Source: Gracilinema caldarium (GTDB lineage Bacteria; Spirochaetota; Spirochaetia; Treponematales; Breznakiellaceae). Taken from it: a stretch of DNA of 48,991 nt. Made by a program: the position numbers and the translations under genes. The stretch spans positions 1 to 48,991 of the forward strand of contig NZ_JAJUHW010000001.1 of assembly GCF_029265695.1 (NCBI RefSeq). The letters are read 5' to 3'. Below the pieces are notes generated by a model. It was not told the origin of the DNA. It did not search any database and saw only the letters and a list, made by a program, of their open reading frames with translations. Each line of letters opens with the position of its first letter. Position 1 is the first letter of the stretch. Of this stretch, positions 1-7,644 are shown piece by piece.

Positions 1-18
1 AATCGGTTGTGCAGGTCG

Positions 19-1230
19 TTAACGTTTTTTTAAAAAAAGGAATTTCCAAATTTCCTGGTCCTCCTGCCCGATCCGCCAAAAAGCAATACTGTTTACTCCC
101 TGGTTATAATAGAGTGCTGCGCGCTGGTGTATGGAACGGTGATCCTCGTAATATACCTGTACCTTTATTAATTCATTGTATTCAAAATACACGCTGCCAT
201 CGACTCGGCGGGTCTCCTGAATACCCTTCTCTTCCATCAATTTGGATAGGCTCGAAAACCGATAAGCTCGAGACGGATTGATCTCTCCCCAGGCACGACC
301 ATAAAAAGGAAGGCCCATAACAAGTTTTTTCCCGCCAATTGATTTGAGCGCGTAGTCTGCAACCCGTTCACACCATTGGAGTGAGGCGATTGAACCAGGT
401 TGGCTGCCGCTCCAGTGTTCATCGTAGGCCATGACGATAATGCGGTCCGCTACGGCGGCAATGCGCTCATAATCATAGGCCTCATTTTCTTTTTTCGTCC
501 TCGCAGGAAGAGCGACACTGAGGGTTTTTTTCCCAATTCTTGTTTTAAGCGCTTTAAGAAAACTAATAAAATATTCTTTGTCTTCGGTGAGTACCGCTTC
601 AAAATCTATATTGATGCCATCATAGGGTTTGGCGGCTTGCACAATTTGTTCTATCAGTTTGGAGCGAAGGGTAAATTCGGGGCTCAGGCAAAAATGGGTG
701 AGCGCATAGTTTGATAGCTCTACGATTGTAAGGTGTACTTTACCTTTAAAGTGGGCAAGTTTGTTCCTATTTGGTACACCGCGCAATTTCCCTGTACTGC
801 TGATGCTCGCGCTGAATAAAGCTACATCTGATATGGGCCAGGACGGATCCAGGGCTGATTCTTCCCCCGCCTGGACATAAGCCCAGATTTCTGAAAACGT
901 GATGGGTTCCGGTTTACCAAGGGTATAGAGCTCTTCACGAATAAGTTTTACCGGGATTATAGTGTCGGGCGGTAAAGACTCCTGCGGTGGCGGTAGAGGA
1001 GCTTCCTGGGTTAACATGGGATCTTGCGATAGTGCTGTGGAATCTTGCTGGTATACCAGGGTGTCCCCAGACTGTTGAGTATTAACCTGCGCAGTGACTA
1101 AAGGCCCACTTACTAGCTCAGTGTTTGCCACGATTGTCTTTGTTGCAGATGTGCATGCAAGGGGAATCATAATGGCAAATAAAAGCATTACTTTAATAAT
1201 CTTTATTTTTAAGAATAATTGTTCTTTCAT
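19..1230 (-). CDS. Glycoside hydrolase family 18 lipoprotein
   Basis: A 403-residue exported protein. The first 26 residues form a signal peptide ending in IPLAC, a spirochaete-type lipobox, so the mature protein is probably anchored to a membrane by an acylated Cys. A low-complexity Ser/Thr/Pro/Gln linker follows, then a TIM-barrel domain. The stretch DGINIDFE near residue 203 is the GH18 signature, with the final Glu as catalytic acid. The nearest relatives by motif are the YaaH/spore-cortex type of GH18, which act on peptidoglycan or chitin-like beta-1,4-GlcNAc bonds; the true substrate cannot be told. An upstream in-frame start would place residues ahead of the signal peptide, so I use the ATG at 1230. 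A TATACT hexamer lies six bases before that ATG and no Shine-Dalgarno sequence is visible. It is divergent from the esterase gene. Confidence 0.85.
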   Translation of the reverse strand: MKEQLFLKIKIIKVMLLFAIMIPLACTSATKTIVANTELVSGPLVTAQVNTQQSGDTLVYQQDSTALSQDPMLTQEAPLPPPQESLPPDTIIPVKLIREELYTLGKPEPITFSEIWAYVQAGEESALDPSWPISDVALFSASISSTGKLRGVPNRNKLAHFKGKVHLTIVELSNYALTHFCLSPEFTLRSKLIEQIVQAAKPYDGINIDFEAVLTEDKEYFISFLKALKTRIGKKTLSVALPARTKKENEAYDYERIAAVADRIIVMAYDEHWSGSQPGSIASLQWCERVADYALKSIGGKKLVMGLPFYGRAWGEINPSRAYRFSSLSKLMEEKGIQETRRVDGSVYFEYNELIKVQVYYEDHRSIHQRAALYYNQGVNSIAFWRIGQEDQEIWKFLFLKKR

Positions 1231-1320
1231 AATTTCAGTATAACACATAGCTGCGGATGAAGCGGGTTGCTTTTTAATAATCAAGAAGAAAAACGGTGTT
1301 ATACTATCCCTATGAAAGAA
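1222..1320. promoter_or_regulatory. Divergent mirror-image promoter/start region
   Basis: The starts of the two divergent lipoprotein genes form an imperfect inverted repeat. Read outward, both arms are GTGTTATACT, six bases, then ATGAAAGAA (1222-1246 and 1296-1320, 20 of 25 positions equal). TATACT is a good -10 hexamer on both strands. No clear -35 is seen 16-18 bases upstream on either strand, and neither ATG has a Shine-Dalgarno sequence. The spacing would put transcription start at or next to the ATG. That both genes are therefore leaderless and co-regulated is an inference. Confidence 0.5.
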
Positions 1321-2667
1321 TTATCTCAACTATTTATTTCGCTTGTAATCGCTAGTCTGGTTTTAAGTGCCTGTCAAAGCCAAGATCCCTTTGTATCAGC
1401 CTCCCGTTCCCTGGTTGTTCCAGAGGCTGCCCAGCCCCGATCCGGCGTGTATGCTTTGGGGTATACCCGTGTTGATGAGGATGCACCGCCCAAGGCTGTA
1501 GTGGATTATTTAGCTGCCGGGGAAGCTTTGATTCGTTTCCCTTACCATGCGGATGGCAAGCTCACCTTTGCCGTTAAAGTGGAAAACGCTATTACTGTTA
1601 GCCTTTGGATGAGTGCCCAGCAGGGTGATGAACCAGATCAAATGAAAAGGTATCCTGGAACAGACTGGTACTGGATTACCTATACGGTACCGTCTGCAGC
1701 GACCTTACAATACCATTATAATGTAAAAACCGCTCAGGATGAGCGGCTCACCCTGCGGGATCCCCTGAACCGGGCAGTCAGCGCAACAGCTCCTTATGAG
1801 AGTCTCTGGTCCGCAGAGCTGGATAAAGGTGCATCACGGTTTGAATATTTAGAAGTGCCTTACGAAATACCCGGCAGAGAAAAACCTGCAGGCTATGCTC
1901 CGCCTGTGCTCCGAAAGGTGCTGGTTTATCTACCGCCAGCCTATGACATGAGCCGTGGCGAAGCCTACTCGGTTCTCTATATGCAGGATGGCCAGAATGC
2001 ATGGGATTCGAGTACAGCCAATTACGGGGGATGGAAAACCGACCGGGTATTGAAGGATCTCATTGGTAGTGGCCGAGTTCACCCGGCTATTGTGGTAAGC
2101 ATTTTTAATTCAAGCTACCGGTCCGAAGAGTACGCCGGTGCAGGTTTTGCTGCAGCAGGGCGTCCGGGGGGCGCACGGGCCGCTGAAATCGCCGCCTATT
2201 ACCGGGATTGGGTTATCATGGTACTGAAACCCCTTATCGACACAACATACAGGACCTTAAGAGATAGAGATCATACGGGGGTAATAGGCTCAAGCTATGG
2301 CGGGACCGTGGCAATATACTGGAGTCTTTCCCGACCCAATGTGTTCGGCTTAGCGGCGGCCCTTTCCTATGCGCCGGGGGATGAACAGAACCTGGATGGC
2401 GGTATGACGAGTCTCTGTCGGGACCAGTATTTGCCAGCTATTGCTGCGCAAAAGATCGCCTATCCCCGTATTTGGCTCGATTGCGGCCAAAGCGGGATCG
2501 ATAAAACCCTCGCTCCCTTTGTTTCAGCCTTAGATGGGGTCCTAAGGGATGCCCATTATGAAGCAGGCCCGGACTACCATTTTGAGCTGTTTCCCGGCGC
2601 GGATCACAACGAAGCGGCATGGTACCGGAGGCTGCCGGCGATACTGGAGTTTTTGCTGCACCTCTAG
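1312..2667 (+). CDS. Enterochelin-esterase-like lipoprotein (alpha/beta hydrolase)
   Basis: A 451-residue protein. The signal peptide ends in VLSAC, a lipobox. Residues of about 75-150 look like an N-terminal beta-sandwich (E-set/CBM48-like, with WYWITYTVP), as in Fes/IroE-type and xylan-esterase-like enzymes. From about residue 185 comes a putative-esterase (EstD/Fes) alpha/beta hydrolase domain with LVYLPPAYD and YMQDGQNAW. The nucleophile elbow GSSYGG is near residue 325, and a late GADHNEAAW supplies the likely catalytic His. Family members hydrolyse esters of siderophores, glucans or plant polymers; the substrate here is unknown. The ATG at 1312 is chosen because it gives a proper signal peptide; an in-frame TTG at 1267 would add 15 hydrophilic residues. 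TATACT lies six bases before the ATG. Confidence 0.85.
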   Translation: MKELSQLFISLVIASLVLSACQSQDPFVSASRSLVVPEAAQPRSGVYALGYTRVDEDAPPKAVVDYLAAGEALIRFPYHADGKLTFAVKVENAITVSLWMSAQQGDEPDQMKRYPGTDWYWITYTVPSAATLQYHYNVKTAQDERLTLRDPLNRAVSATAPYESLWSAELDKGASRFEYLEVPYEIPGREKPAGYAPPVLRKVLVYLPPAYDMSRGEAYSVLYMQDGQNAWDSSTANYGGWKTDRVLKDLIGSGRVHPAIVVSIFNSSYRSEEYAGAGFAAAGRPGGARAAEIAAYYRDWVIMVLKPLIDTTYRTLRDRDHTGVIGSSYGGTVAIYWSLSRPNVFGLAAALSYAPGDEQNLDGGMTSLCRDQYLPAIAAQKIAYPRIWLDCGQSGIDKTLAPFVSALDGVLRDAHYEAGPDYHFELFPGADHNEAAWYRRLPAILEFLLHL

Positions 2668-2679
2668 GTTCGTGGCGAA

Positions 2680-2720
2680 GCTGGCGGCCATAGGCTGCAG
2701 GCGTAGCTCGCGGCCGCAGA
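2680..2720. repeat. GC-rich hairpin between convergent genes
   Basis: The short gap between the convergent esterase and HD genes holds a GC-rich imperfect palindrome with arms GCGGCC and GGCCGC. No T-run follows on either strand, so it is not a classic terminator, though it could end transcription both ways. The 12-mer TAGCTCGCGGCC at 2704 recurs at 34749. Confidence 0.35.
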
Positions 2721-2727
2721 TTGTAAC

Positions 2728-3543
2728 TTACAGGTATCGTTTGGGTTCGCCTCCAATTACCGAAGCGTAGAGCTCTACATAGCCCTTGGCAGTGCTGGAG
2801 GCAATTTTGCCGAGAAGAACTTCTTCCACCTGGAAAAAGCCCACCTCCGCCGACATGGCTACATCGATGCGGATGGGTTTTTCGGTGCCTGCGGAAAGTC
2901 TGACCGTTTCTATAGAGTTGGCCGAATATTTGTGGATATCCCCCACCCGGGGTTCGTGTGCCAGTGCCATGGGGATCCGGGCTCGGCCCTTTTCCATATC
3001 GCAGCCATCAGCAATGAGGATAATGCCCGCTTCGAGGGAATGGATCCGTCGGCCTGCCATGTGTCCCACAATGCCTTCGATAGCTAAAGACCTAGTAACA
3101 ACCCGTTTTTGTATATCCTGGGGATAAAGGACCTGTAAAAGCCGATCAATGATAGGGTAAGCGAGGTAGCAGCTGTGCAGCTCGTGGTCTTGTCTCCCGA
3201 TAGTCATGCCGAGGTCATGTAGGAATGAAGCCAAGAGCACCGATACAAGGCTTTCTTCAAAGGTGCCCGCTTCTTCTGCTTCAAGGCTCGTTTTTATTCC
3301 ATCTTCTTTAAGAAGCCCCATCATGATGACCGCATTTAATGCAACGGTCCGCATATGGACTGGCCCATGATCATTATATCCAAGCCGTTTTATGGATACC
3401 GTATTGGCATATTCCTGCATGGCATGGATTTCTTCATCTTCCAGGAGGAGCTTAGTGGCCTGCACCGGTATGTCGCTTTCCGCTAGTTCCTCCACAGCGG
3501 CCAGGAGTTTTTTATCCATGGCCAATTCTTTTGGTGATTTCAT
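2728..3543 (-). CDS. HD-domain phosphohydrolase
   Basis: A 271-residue cytoplasmic protein. It carries an HD metal-dependent phosphohydrolase core: an upstream His pair (NDHGPVHMRTV, residues of about 56-66), then FLHDLGM at about 107-113, then H-L-H-S spacing typical of the superfamily, and a later ADGCDME. HD proteins remove phosphate from nucleotides or cyclic nucleotides; no subfamily with known substrate is recognised. It follows the SorE-like gene by 12 bases in the same direction and may be read through from that operon. However, a TATATT hexamer (3550-3555) lies six bases before its ATG with no Shine-Dalgarno sequence, which suggests its own leaderless transcript. An inner ATG at 3519 is the alternative start. 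Confidence 0.75.
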   Translation of the reverse strand: MKSPKELAMDKKLLAAVEELAESDIPVQATKLLLEDEEIHAMQEYANTVSIKRLGYNDHGPVHMRTVALNAVIMMGLLKEDGIKTSLEAEEAGTFEESLVSVLLASFLHDLGMTIGRQDHELHSCYLAYPIIDRLLQVLYPQDIQKRVVTRSLAIEGIVGHMAGRRIHSLEAGIILIADGCDMEKGRARIPMALAHEPRVGDIHKYSANSIETVRLSAGTEKPIRIDVAMSAEVGFFQVEEVLLGKIASSTAKGYVELYASVIGGEPKRYL

Positions 3544-3555
3544 GGATTAAATATA

Positions 3556-4818
3556 CTAAACATCCGGTGCATGGGCCAGAATATAATCCTCTGCTTCTTT
3601 ACTCCATAGATTATCGTGACGTTTGCAGATACGGTCTAGTTCCGCATAGAACGGATCTGTTTTGCCCTTTTCTGCAAAATCAGCAATAGCTACTAAATCC
3701 AATTTTTTATTGGTATAGATAAGTTTTTTCCCCCCCGGAATTTTATCCAGATTGATGACTGTATCGGCCACCGCATTAAGTCCACCAACGTGGGTAATCA
3801 TAAAGACTGGGTTTAGTTTGCCCCGGGCCATCATGTCCAGGGATTCAATCATATCCTCTGTATTACCTCCGCTTGTGCCAACTAAGTGATGGGATTCGTA
3901 GTGAACATTGTAAAAATTAAGCGAAGCCTGAAAAGCCGGGTCTGTAGGGCCCGCAAAAAAGTTTAAACATCCATCGTGACCCAAGAGCCGATCCCCCATT
4001 TCTATTACCGGCTTGACCGGTGCAAAAACAAAGACGTCGTCGTAGAGTTGGCCTCCATTCAGTTCTTTGAGGTAGGCAACCGGGTCCGCCATATCTTTGG
4101 TATTCACATAGTGGAGCTTTACTCCCTGTTTTTGAGCTTCCTCAACCGAAATAAGCTCTTTAGCTCGTGCTATGCGCGCCTCATCAATATCGGTAACAAC
4201 AAGAAGCGATGGCCGGTGATCGCTATGGAGTGCATAATCGATGGCCCCCAGTCCCATGGGGCCGACTCCAGCTAGAAGAGCCAAAGCTCCCCCTTCCTTA
4301 ATGCCCATTTCATGAACATATGAGCCGGCTTTGGTGTGGTACTGGGCATGAAAGGCCCCCACAATACAGGAGACCGGTTCAGATAAGGAGCCCATAAAAA
4401 AATTATCCGCCTTATATTCCAAAAGGCAATCCATTTCCATTACTTCCCGTGGTATTATGATATACGTTGCATCTCCTCCAATGTATTCATAAGAATAGCC
4501 AGGAGCCCAAAGTGTACCTTGGTAGTTTAAAGCAGGCTGTATGGCAAATTTGCTACCCTCTTTATATTTTCCTGCCCATTTTTTACCTACCTTTTCTATA
4601 ATCCCACAGAATTCGTGTCCCACAATAACTGGATTGCTTGCAAGTTTATGCCTGACCCGTTTGTGTTTTTCGCCCTGCATAGCGAGCTTATGGGTAGACA
4701 TACAAATGGAGTCAGATATCACCCGGGCGAGAATTTCATCATCCCTTAGTTCTGGAAGCTCAAAGGTTTCCATCCGTAAATCATTTACGCCATAGATGCG
4801 AACCGCCGTCGTTTTCAT
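3556..4818 (-). CDS. L-sorbose-1-phosphate reductase-like zinc dehydrogenase (SorE family)
   Basis: A 420-residue medium-chain dehydrogenase. The N-terminal domain has VGHEFCGIIEKVGKKW and a catalytic-domain layout like that of SorE. The nucleotide-binding glycine motif GVGPMGLG is near residue 185, followed by VVTDIDEAR. The C-terminal part NVHYESHHLVGTSGGNT and GGKKLIYT resembles SorE proteins as I remember them. SorE reduces L-sorbose 1-phosphate to D-glucitol 6-phosphate with NAD(P)H. The gene is the last core gene of the operon that begins with the DeoR regulator, with a good ribosome binding site (AGGAGG, four to five bases before the ATG). With the SrlD-like SDR and FGGY kinase of the same operon it could convert a ketose phosphate to fructose 6-phosphate. 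The exact substrate is inferred. Confidence 0.75.
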   Translation of the reverse strand: MKTTAVRIYGVNDLRMETFELPELRDDEILARVISDSICMSTHKLAMQGEKHKRVRHKLASNPVIVGHEFCGIIEKVGKKWAGKYKEGSKFAIQPALNYQGTLWAPGYSYEYIGGDATYIIIPREVMEMDCLLEYKADNFFMGSLSEPVSCIVGAFHAQYHTKAGSYVHEMGIKEGGALALLAGVGPMGLGAIDYALHSDHRPSLLVVTDIDEARIARAKELISVEEAQKQGVKLHYVNTKDMADPVAYLKELNGGQLYDDVFVFAPVKPVIEMGDRLLGHDGCLNFFAGPTDPAFQASLNFYNVHYESHHLVGTSGGNTEDMIESLDMMARGKLNPVFMITHVGGLNAVADTVINLDKIPGGKKLIYTNKKLDLVAIADFAEKGKTDPFYAELDRICKRHDNLWSKEAEDYILAHAPDV

Positions 4819-4845
4819 AGTACCTCCTGAAATTAGCTCAATTGT

Positions 4846-6354
4846 TTAGTCTTCCTTCTCAGCAAAGGTGCACCACATTTCTCGGTAAGGTATAAGATCT
4901 GGAAACGAAGCTTTAGGAACCTGCTGATATTCAACGGTAAAATCATTTTTAAGGTCCTCAAGACTGTTCCCAGTCAAAGCCATTTTTGCTGTCATAGCTG
5001 CTCCAAAGGCGGTAGCCTCTGCAATGTCAGTAAGAGCTAGGGGATTGTCTTGCAGGGCCGCCGAGAGCAGGCTGTTATAGGCTTCGTTTTTCCTGAAGCC
5101 CCCTTCGGTATAAACTTCTTGTCCTGGTTCAAGCCCCGTTCGTTCCAAGGCGGTAAGAGTTTGCATAACCAGGGAAATTCTAAGAACTGCAAAAGCCTTT
5201 TCATAGTCAGAAAAGCAAGGGGGAACACACTTTCCGGCCATTATGTCGTGGTAAGAATATGCTACCCCATCTTCAACAATCCGTGGTTTTGATCTGGGAA
5301 ACTGACCAGAACCGGTGGTTAGTTCCGGTAGTAAAAATACTTTTCGTTCCGCCAGGATTGATCGGTACAATTCACTCCGATATGGGGGCAGGTCTTGTCG
5401 GCGGTGTAATTTCTGAATGAGTTTGTACCAGGTTTCGTACTCATAACCACCGAGAAAAATCGCTGTTTTTACTGGTGTTCCAAAGGCAGATTGGTTAAAA
5501 AAGACTACTTTACCCAGTTCATCCTTTTTAAAGCCATAGTGTTCTACAGGATTCATAATGACACACCAGGTCCCAGTAGAGTTAAGTACAAAACCTTGTT
5601 GACCTTTTTTTGCAAAGTGAGGGAGAAGCGACGCATTAGAATCATGGATCCCCATGGTAACCAGTGTGTCTGGTACAAGTCCTGTTGCTTTAGCAAAGCT
5701 ATCACTGATGGGTCCCAGCACATCCCAAGAATGTTTAAGTTCTGCTGGTAAGAGATGAGTAATATTCAGTCCCTTTGCGACATTTGACCATGTCCCTCGG
5801 TTCCAGTCCCAAAGATAACTATGACAGCCCACATAGGTGTTTTCTGCCCCAATCTGACCTGTAAAACGGTAACCCCAGTATTGAGGATAATTGAGGATAT
5901 ATTTTGTCCGTCGGAATCCTTCGGGAAATTGTTCTTGGGCAAAGAGTATCCCCTTAGCTGGGTTAATAAGGGCTTTGAAATAGGGTGTCCCCGTTTCTTC
6001 TTGGAGTGTTTCGGGGTTACCAAAACGGGCATAAAAAGCATTGTGAAATGCATCCCCAGGCTCATGAGTATAGTAGACGCAGGGGACTGAAGGCATTCCA
6101 TCTTCCCCCACACAAACAAAGGTAGCCCCATGGGTGCTAATTGTAATGGCCCGAATCGGATACATTGCAGCTGTCTGGCGAAGCTCATCAATAAACCAGG
6201 ATTCCATGGCTGCCAGATCGTGGGTTTGACAGTTCTTAACTGGAACAGGATCAAAGGTTTGATACCGCGCTTCTAGCTGTTTAAGGTTTTCATCGTAAAT
6301 TGCGACTTTTTTATTGGTCATTCCGATATCGATAACCGCAATGGCATCTTTCAT
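4846..6354 (-). CDS. FGGY-family carbohydrate kinase
   Basis: A 502-residue cytoplasmic kinase, the usual length of the FGGY family. It begins with the phosphate-1 loop AVIDIGMTNKKVAIYD. The second ATP-binding segment includes LNSTGTWCVIMNP (around residue 258), and the C-terminal lobe has YTEGGFRKNEAYNSLLS and ATAFGAAMTAK. The pattern is closest to rhamnulokinase/fuculokinase-like members, which phosphorylate C1 of a ketose, but the substrate cannot be fixed from sequence. The start has AGGAG six bases upstream. It sits nine bases after the SDR gene and 27 before the SorE-like gene, in one transcription unit. Neighbours suggest that it makes the ketose 1-phosphate that the SorE-like enzyme reduces. 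Confidence 0.85.
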   Translation of the reverse strand: MKDAIAVIDIGMTNKKVAIYDENLKQLEARYQTFDPVPVKNCQTHDLAAMESWFIDELRQTAAMYPIRAITISTHGATFVCVGEDGMPSVPCVYYTHEPGDAFHNAFYARFGNPETLQEETGTPYFKALINPAKGILFAQEQFPEGFRRTKYILNYPQYWGYRFTGQIGAENTYVGCHSYLWDWNRGTWSNVAKGLNITHLLPAELKHSWDVLGPISDSFAKATGLVPDTLVTMGIHDSNASLLPHFAKKGQQGFVLNSTGTWCVIMNPVEHYGFKKDELGKVVFFNQSAFGTPVKTAIFLGGYEYETWYKLIQKLHRRQDLPPYRSELYRSILAERKVFLLPELTTGSGQFPRSKPRIVEDGVAYSYHDIMAGKCVPPCFSDYEKAFAVLRISLVMQTLTALERTGLEPGQEVYTEGGFRKNEAYNSLLSAALQDNPLALTDIAEATAFGAAMTAKMALTGNSLEDLKNDFTVEYQQVPKASFPDLIPYREMWCTFAEKED

Positions 6355-6363
6355 GGCTAACTC

Positions 6364-7644
6364 CTAATGAAGCATTACCTGGCCCCCTGTCACTGGGACT
6401 GCTTGGCCCGTCTCATATTCCTGCTCAATGATATAAAAAAGGGCTTTGAGCACATCTGGTCCAGTACAGCCCCGTTTCATGGGCACCTTAGCTTCGTAAA
6501 AAGCTCGGACATCTGCCACCGTTTTAGCTCCCGGTACCTTTCCTGCCGCAAGGTACTGTACAAAAAGGCCCTTTTCCGGATCCGACCATAGGGGCCCATC
6601 AAAAAAGTTACCCGGGCAGATGGCATTTACCTTGATCCGATAATCTACTAGTTCCATAGCAAAACTCTGCACAAGCCCTATACCGCCGAATTTGCTCCCC
6701 GCGTAGGCTCCGTTTTTGTTAGAACCTTCCAGTCCCGATTTTGAATTTATTTGGACAATATCTGTGTACCAATCTCCGGCAGTCATCGCCTGGAGCCGCA
6801 TAAGGCGGGCTGCATATTTGGTTACCAGAAAAAAGGCGGTATAATTAACATCGGTTACCAGTTTAAAAGCTCCGAGGTCCTGATCCAGGACACTGCCAGC
6901 TTTAAGTACACCCGCGTTGCTTATGCAGATATCAAGGCCGCCAACCTGCTGTTCTATGTGGGAAAAAAGGTCCCGTACCGATTCTTCATCGGCTACATTG
7001 CAAACCGCAGGCAAGGCAACAGTTTTCCCGTATTGGGTATTAAGCCGCTCAGCCAACGCTGCAGCCCCTTCACCATTTAAGTCCGCTATAAAAACGAGGG
7101 CTCTTGCTGCGATGAGTCCCCTCACTAGTTCTTCCCCGAAGCCCTGGGCCCCTCCAGTTACAAGAGCTATTTTCCCTTCCGCAAACCGGGACCGGTCCTG
7201 TACTAATGCTTGGTAGGTATCAGTCGCAGCACCAATCGTTCTTATTTTAGTCCCATTTTTCTTGATCGGTACTTCCAAAGTTCCCGTATCCCCTGCTTGC
7301 ATCCGTCTCCGACAGCTGTCTAAATCCCAGTCTACCCAATATGTTTCTAATTCAGAGTCTGTTTGTACATTCAGGCAGGAGGGTAAAGTGATCGGCTTTT
7401 GGTTCCCCTGTACGGCACCTGCGCCTGATGGTCCATGTTCAAACAACCAGGACGCACAGGCTTCTGCCCCGATTTTAGCAGCCAGACCTTCGTTATAGGT
7501 GCCGTCTGCAAAGGCTGGCCGTACATCAATCTGGCAGTCGGTGTTTATCTGCTGTTCTCCCCGGAGCACCACAACGCTCCGGCCTGCGTTGTGCAAGTAT
7601 AAACCCCGCAGAAGGGGAGCCATAGACAATTCATGATTTTCCAT
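6364..7644 (-). CDS. Sorbitol-6-phosphate-dehydrogenase-like SDR with N-terminal extension
   Basis: A 426-residue protein. The C-terminal 270 residues are a short-chain dehydrogenase: cofactor loop TGGAQGFGEE near residue 165, SNAG around 243, catalytic Ser in NSKSG and YAGSK around 315. The end has VPMKRGCTGPDV and TGQAVPVTGGQVM, which recalls SrlD (sorbitol-6-phosphate 2-dehydrogenase). SrlD itself is about 260 residues, so the first 150 residues are an extra domain. That domain contains ASWLFEHGPSG and TYWVDWDLDSC and resembles the front part of fused aldolase/dehydrogenase sugar enzymes, but I do not recognise it firmly. GGAGG lies nine bases before the ATG. The gene overlaps the 3' end of the PHP gene by 14 bases, showing tight translational coupling. 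Confidence 0.75.
   Translation of the reverse strand: MENHELSMAPLLRGLYLHNAGRSVVVLRGEQQINTDCQIDVRPAFADGTYNEGLAAKIGAEACASWLFEHGPSGAGAVQGNQKPITLPSCLNVQTDSELETYWVDWDLDSCRRRMQAGDTGTLEVPIKKNGTKIRTIGAATDTYQALVQDRSRFAEGKIALVTGGAQGFGEELVRGLIAARALVFIADLNGEGAAALAERLNTQYGKTVALPAVCNVADEESVRDLFSHIEQQVGGLDICISNAGVLKAGSVLDQDLGAFKLVTDVNYTAFFLVTKYAARLMRLQAMTAGDWYTDIVQINSKSGLEGSNKNGAYAGSKFGGIGLVQSFAMELVDYRIKVNAICPGNFFDGPLWSDPEKGLFVQYLAAGKVPGAKTVADVRAFYEAKVPMKRGCTGPDVLKALFYIIEQEYETGQAVPVTGGQVMLH

Noticed and set aside
1267-1311. TTG start at 1267 for the esterase
   Set aside because: It would put 15 hydrophilic residues before a clear lipoprotein signal peptide.
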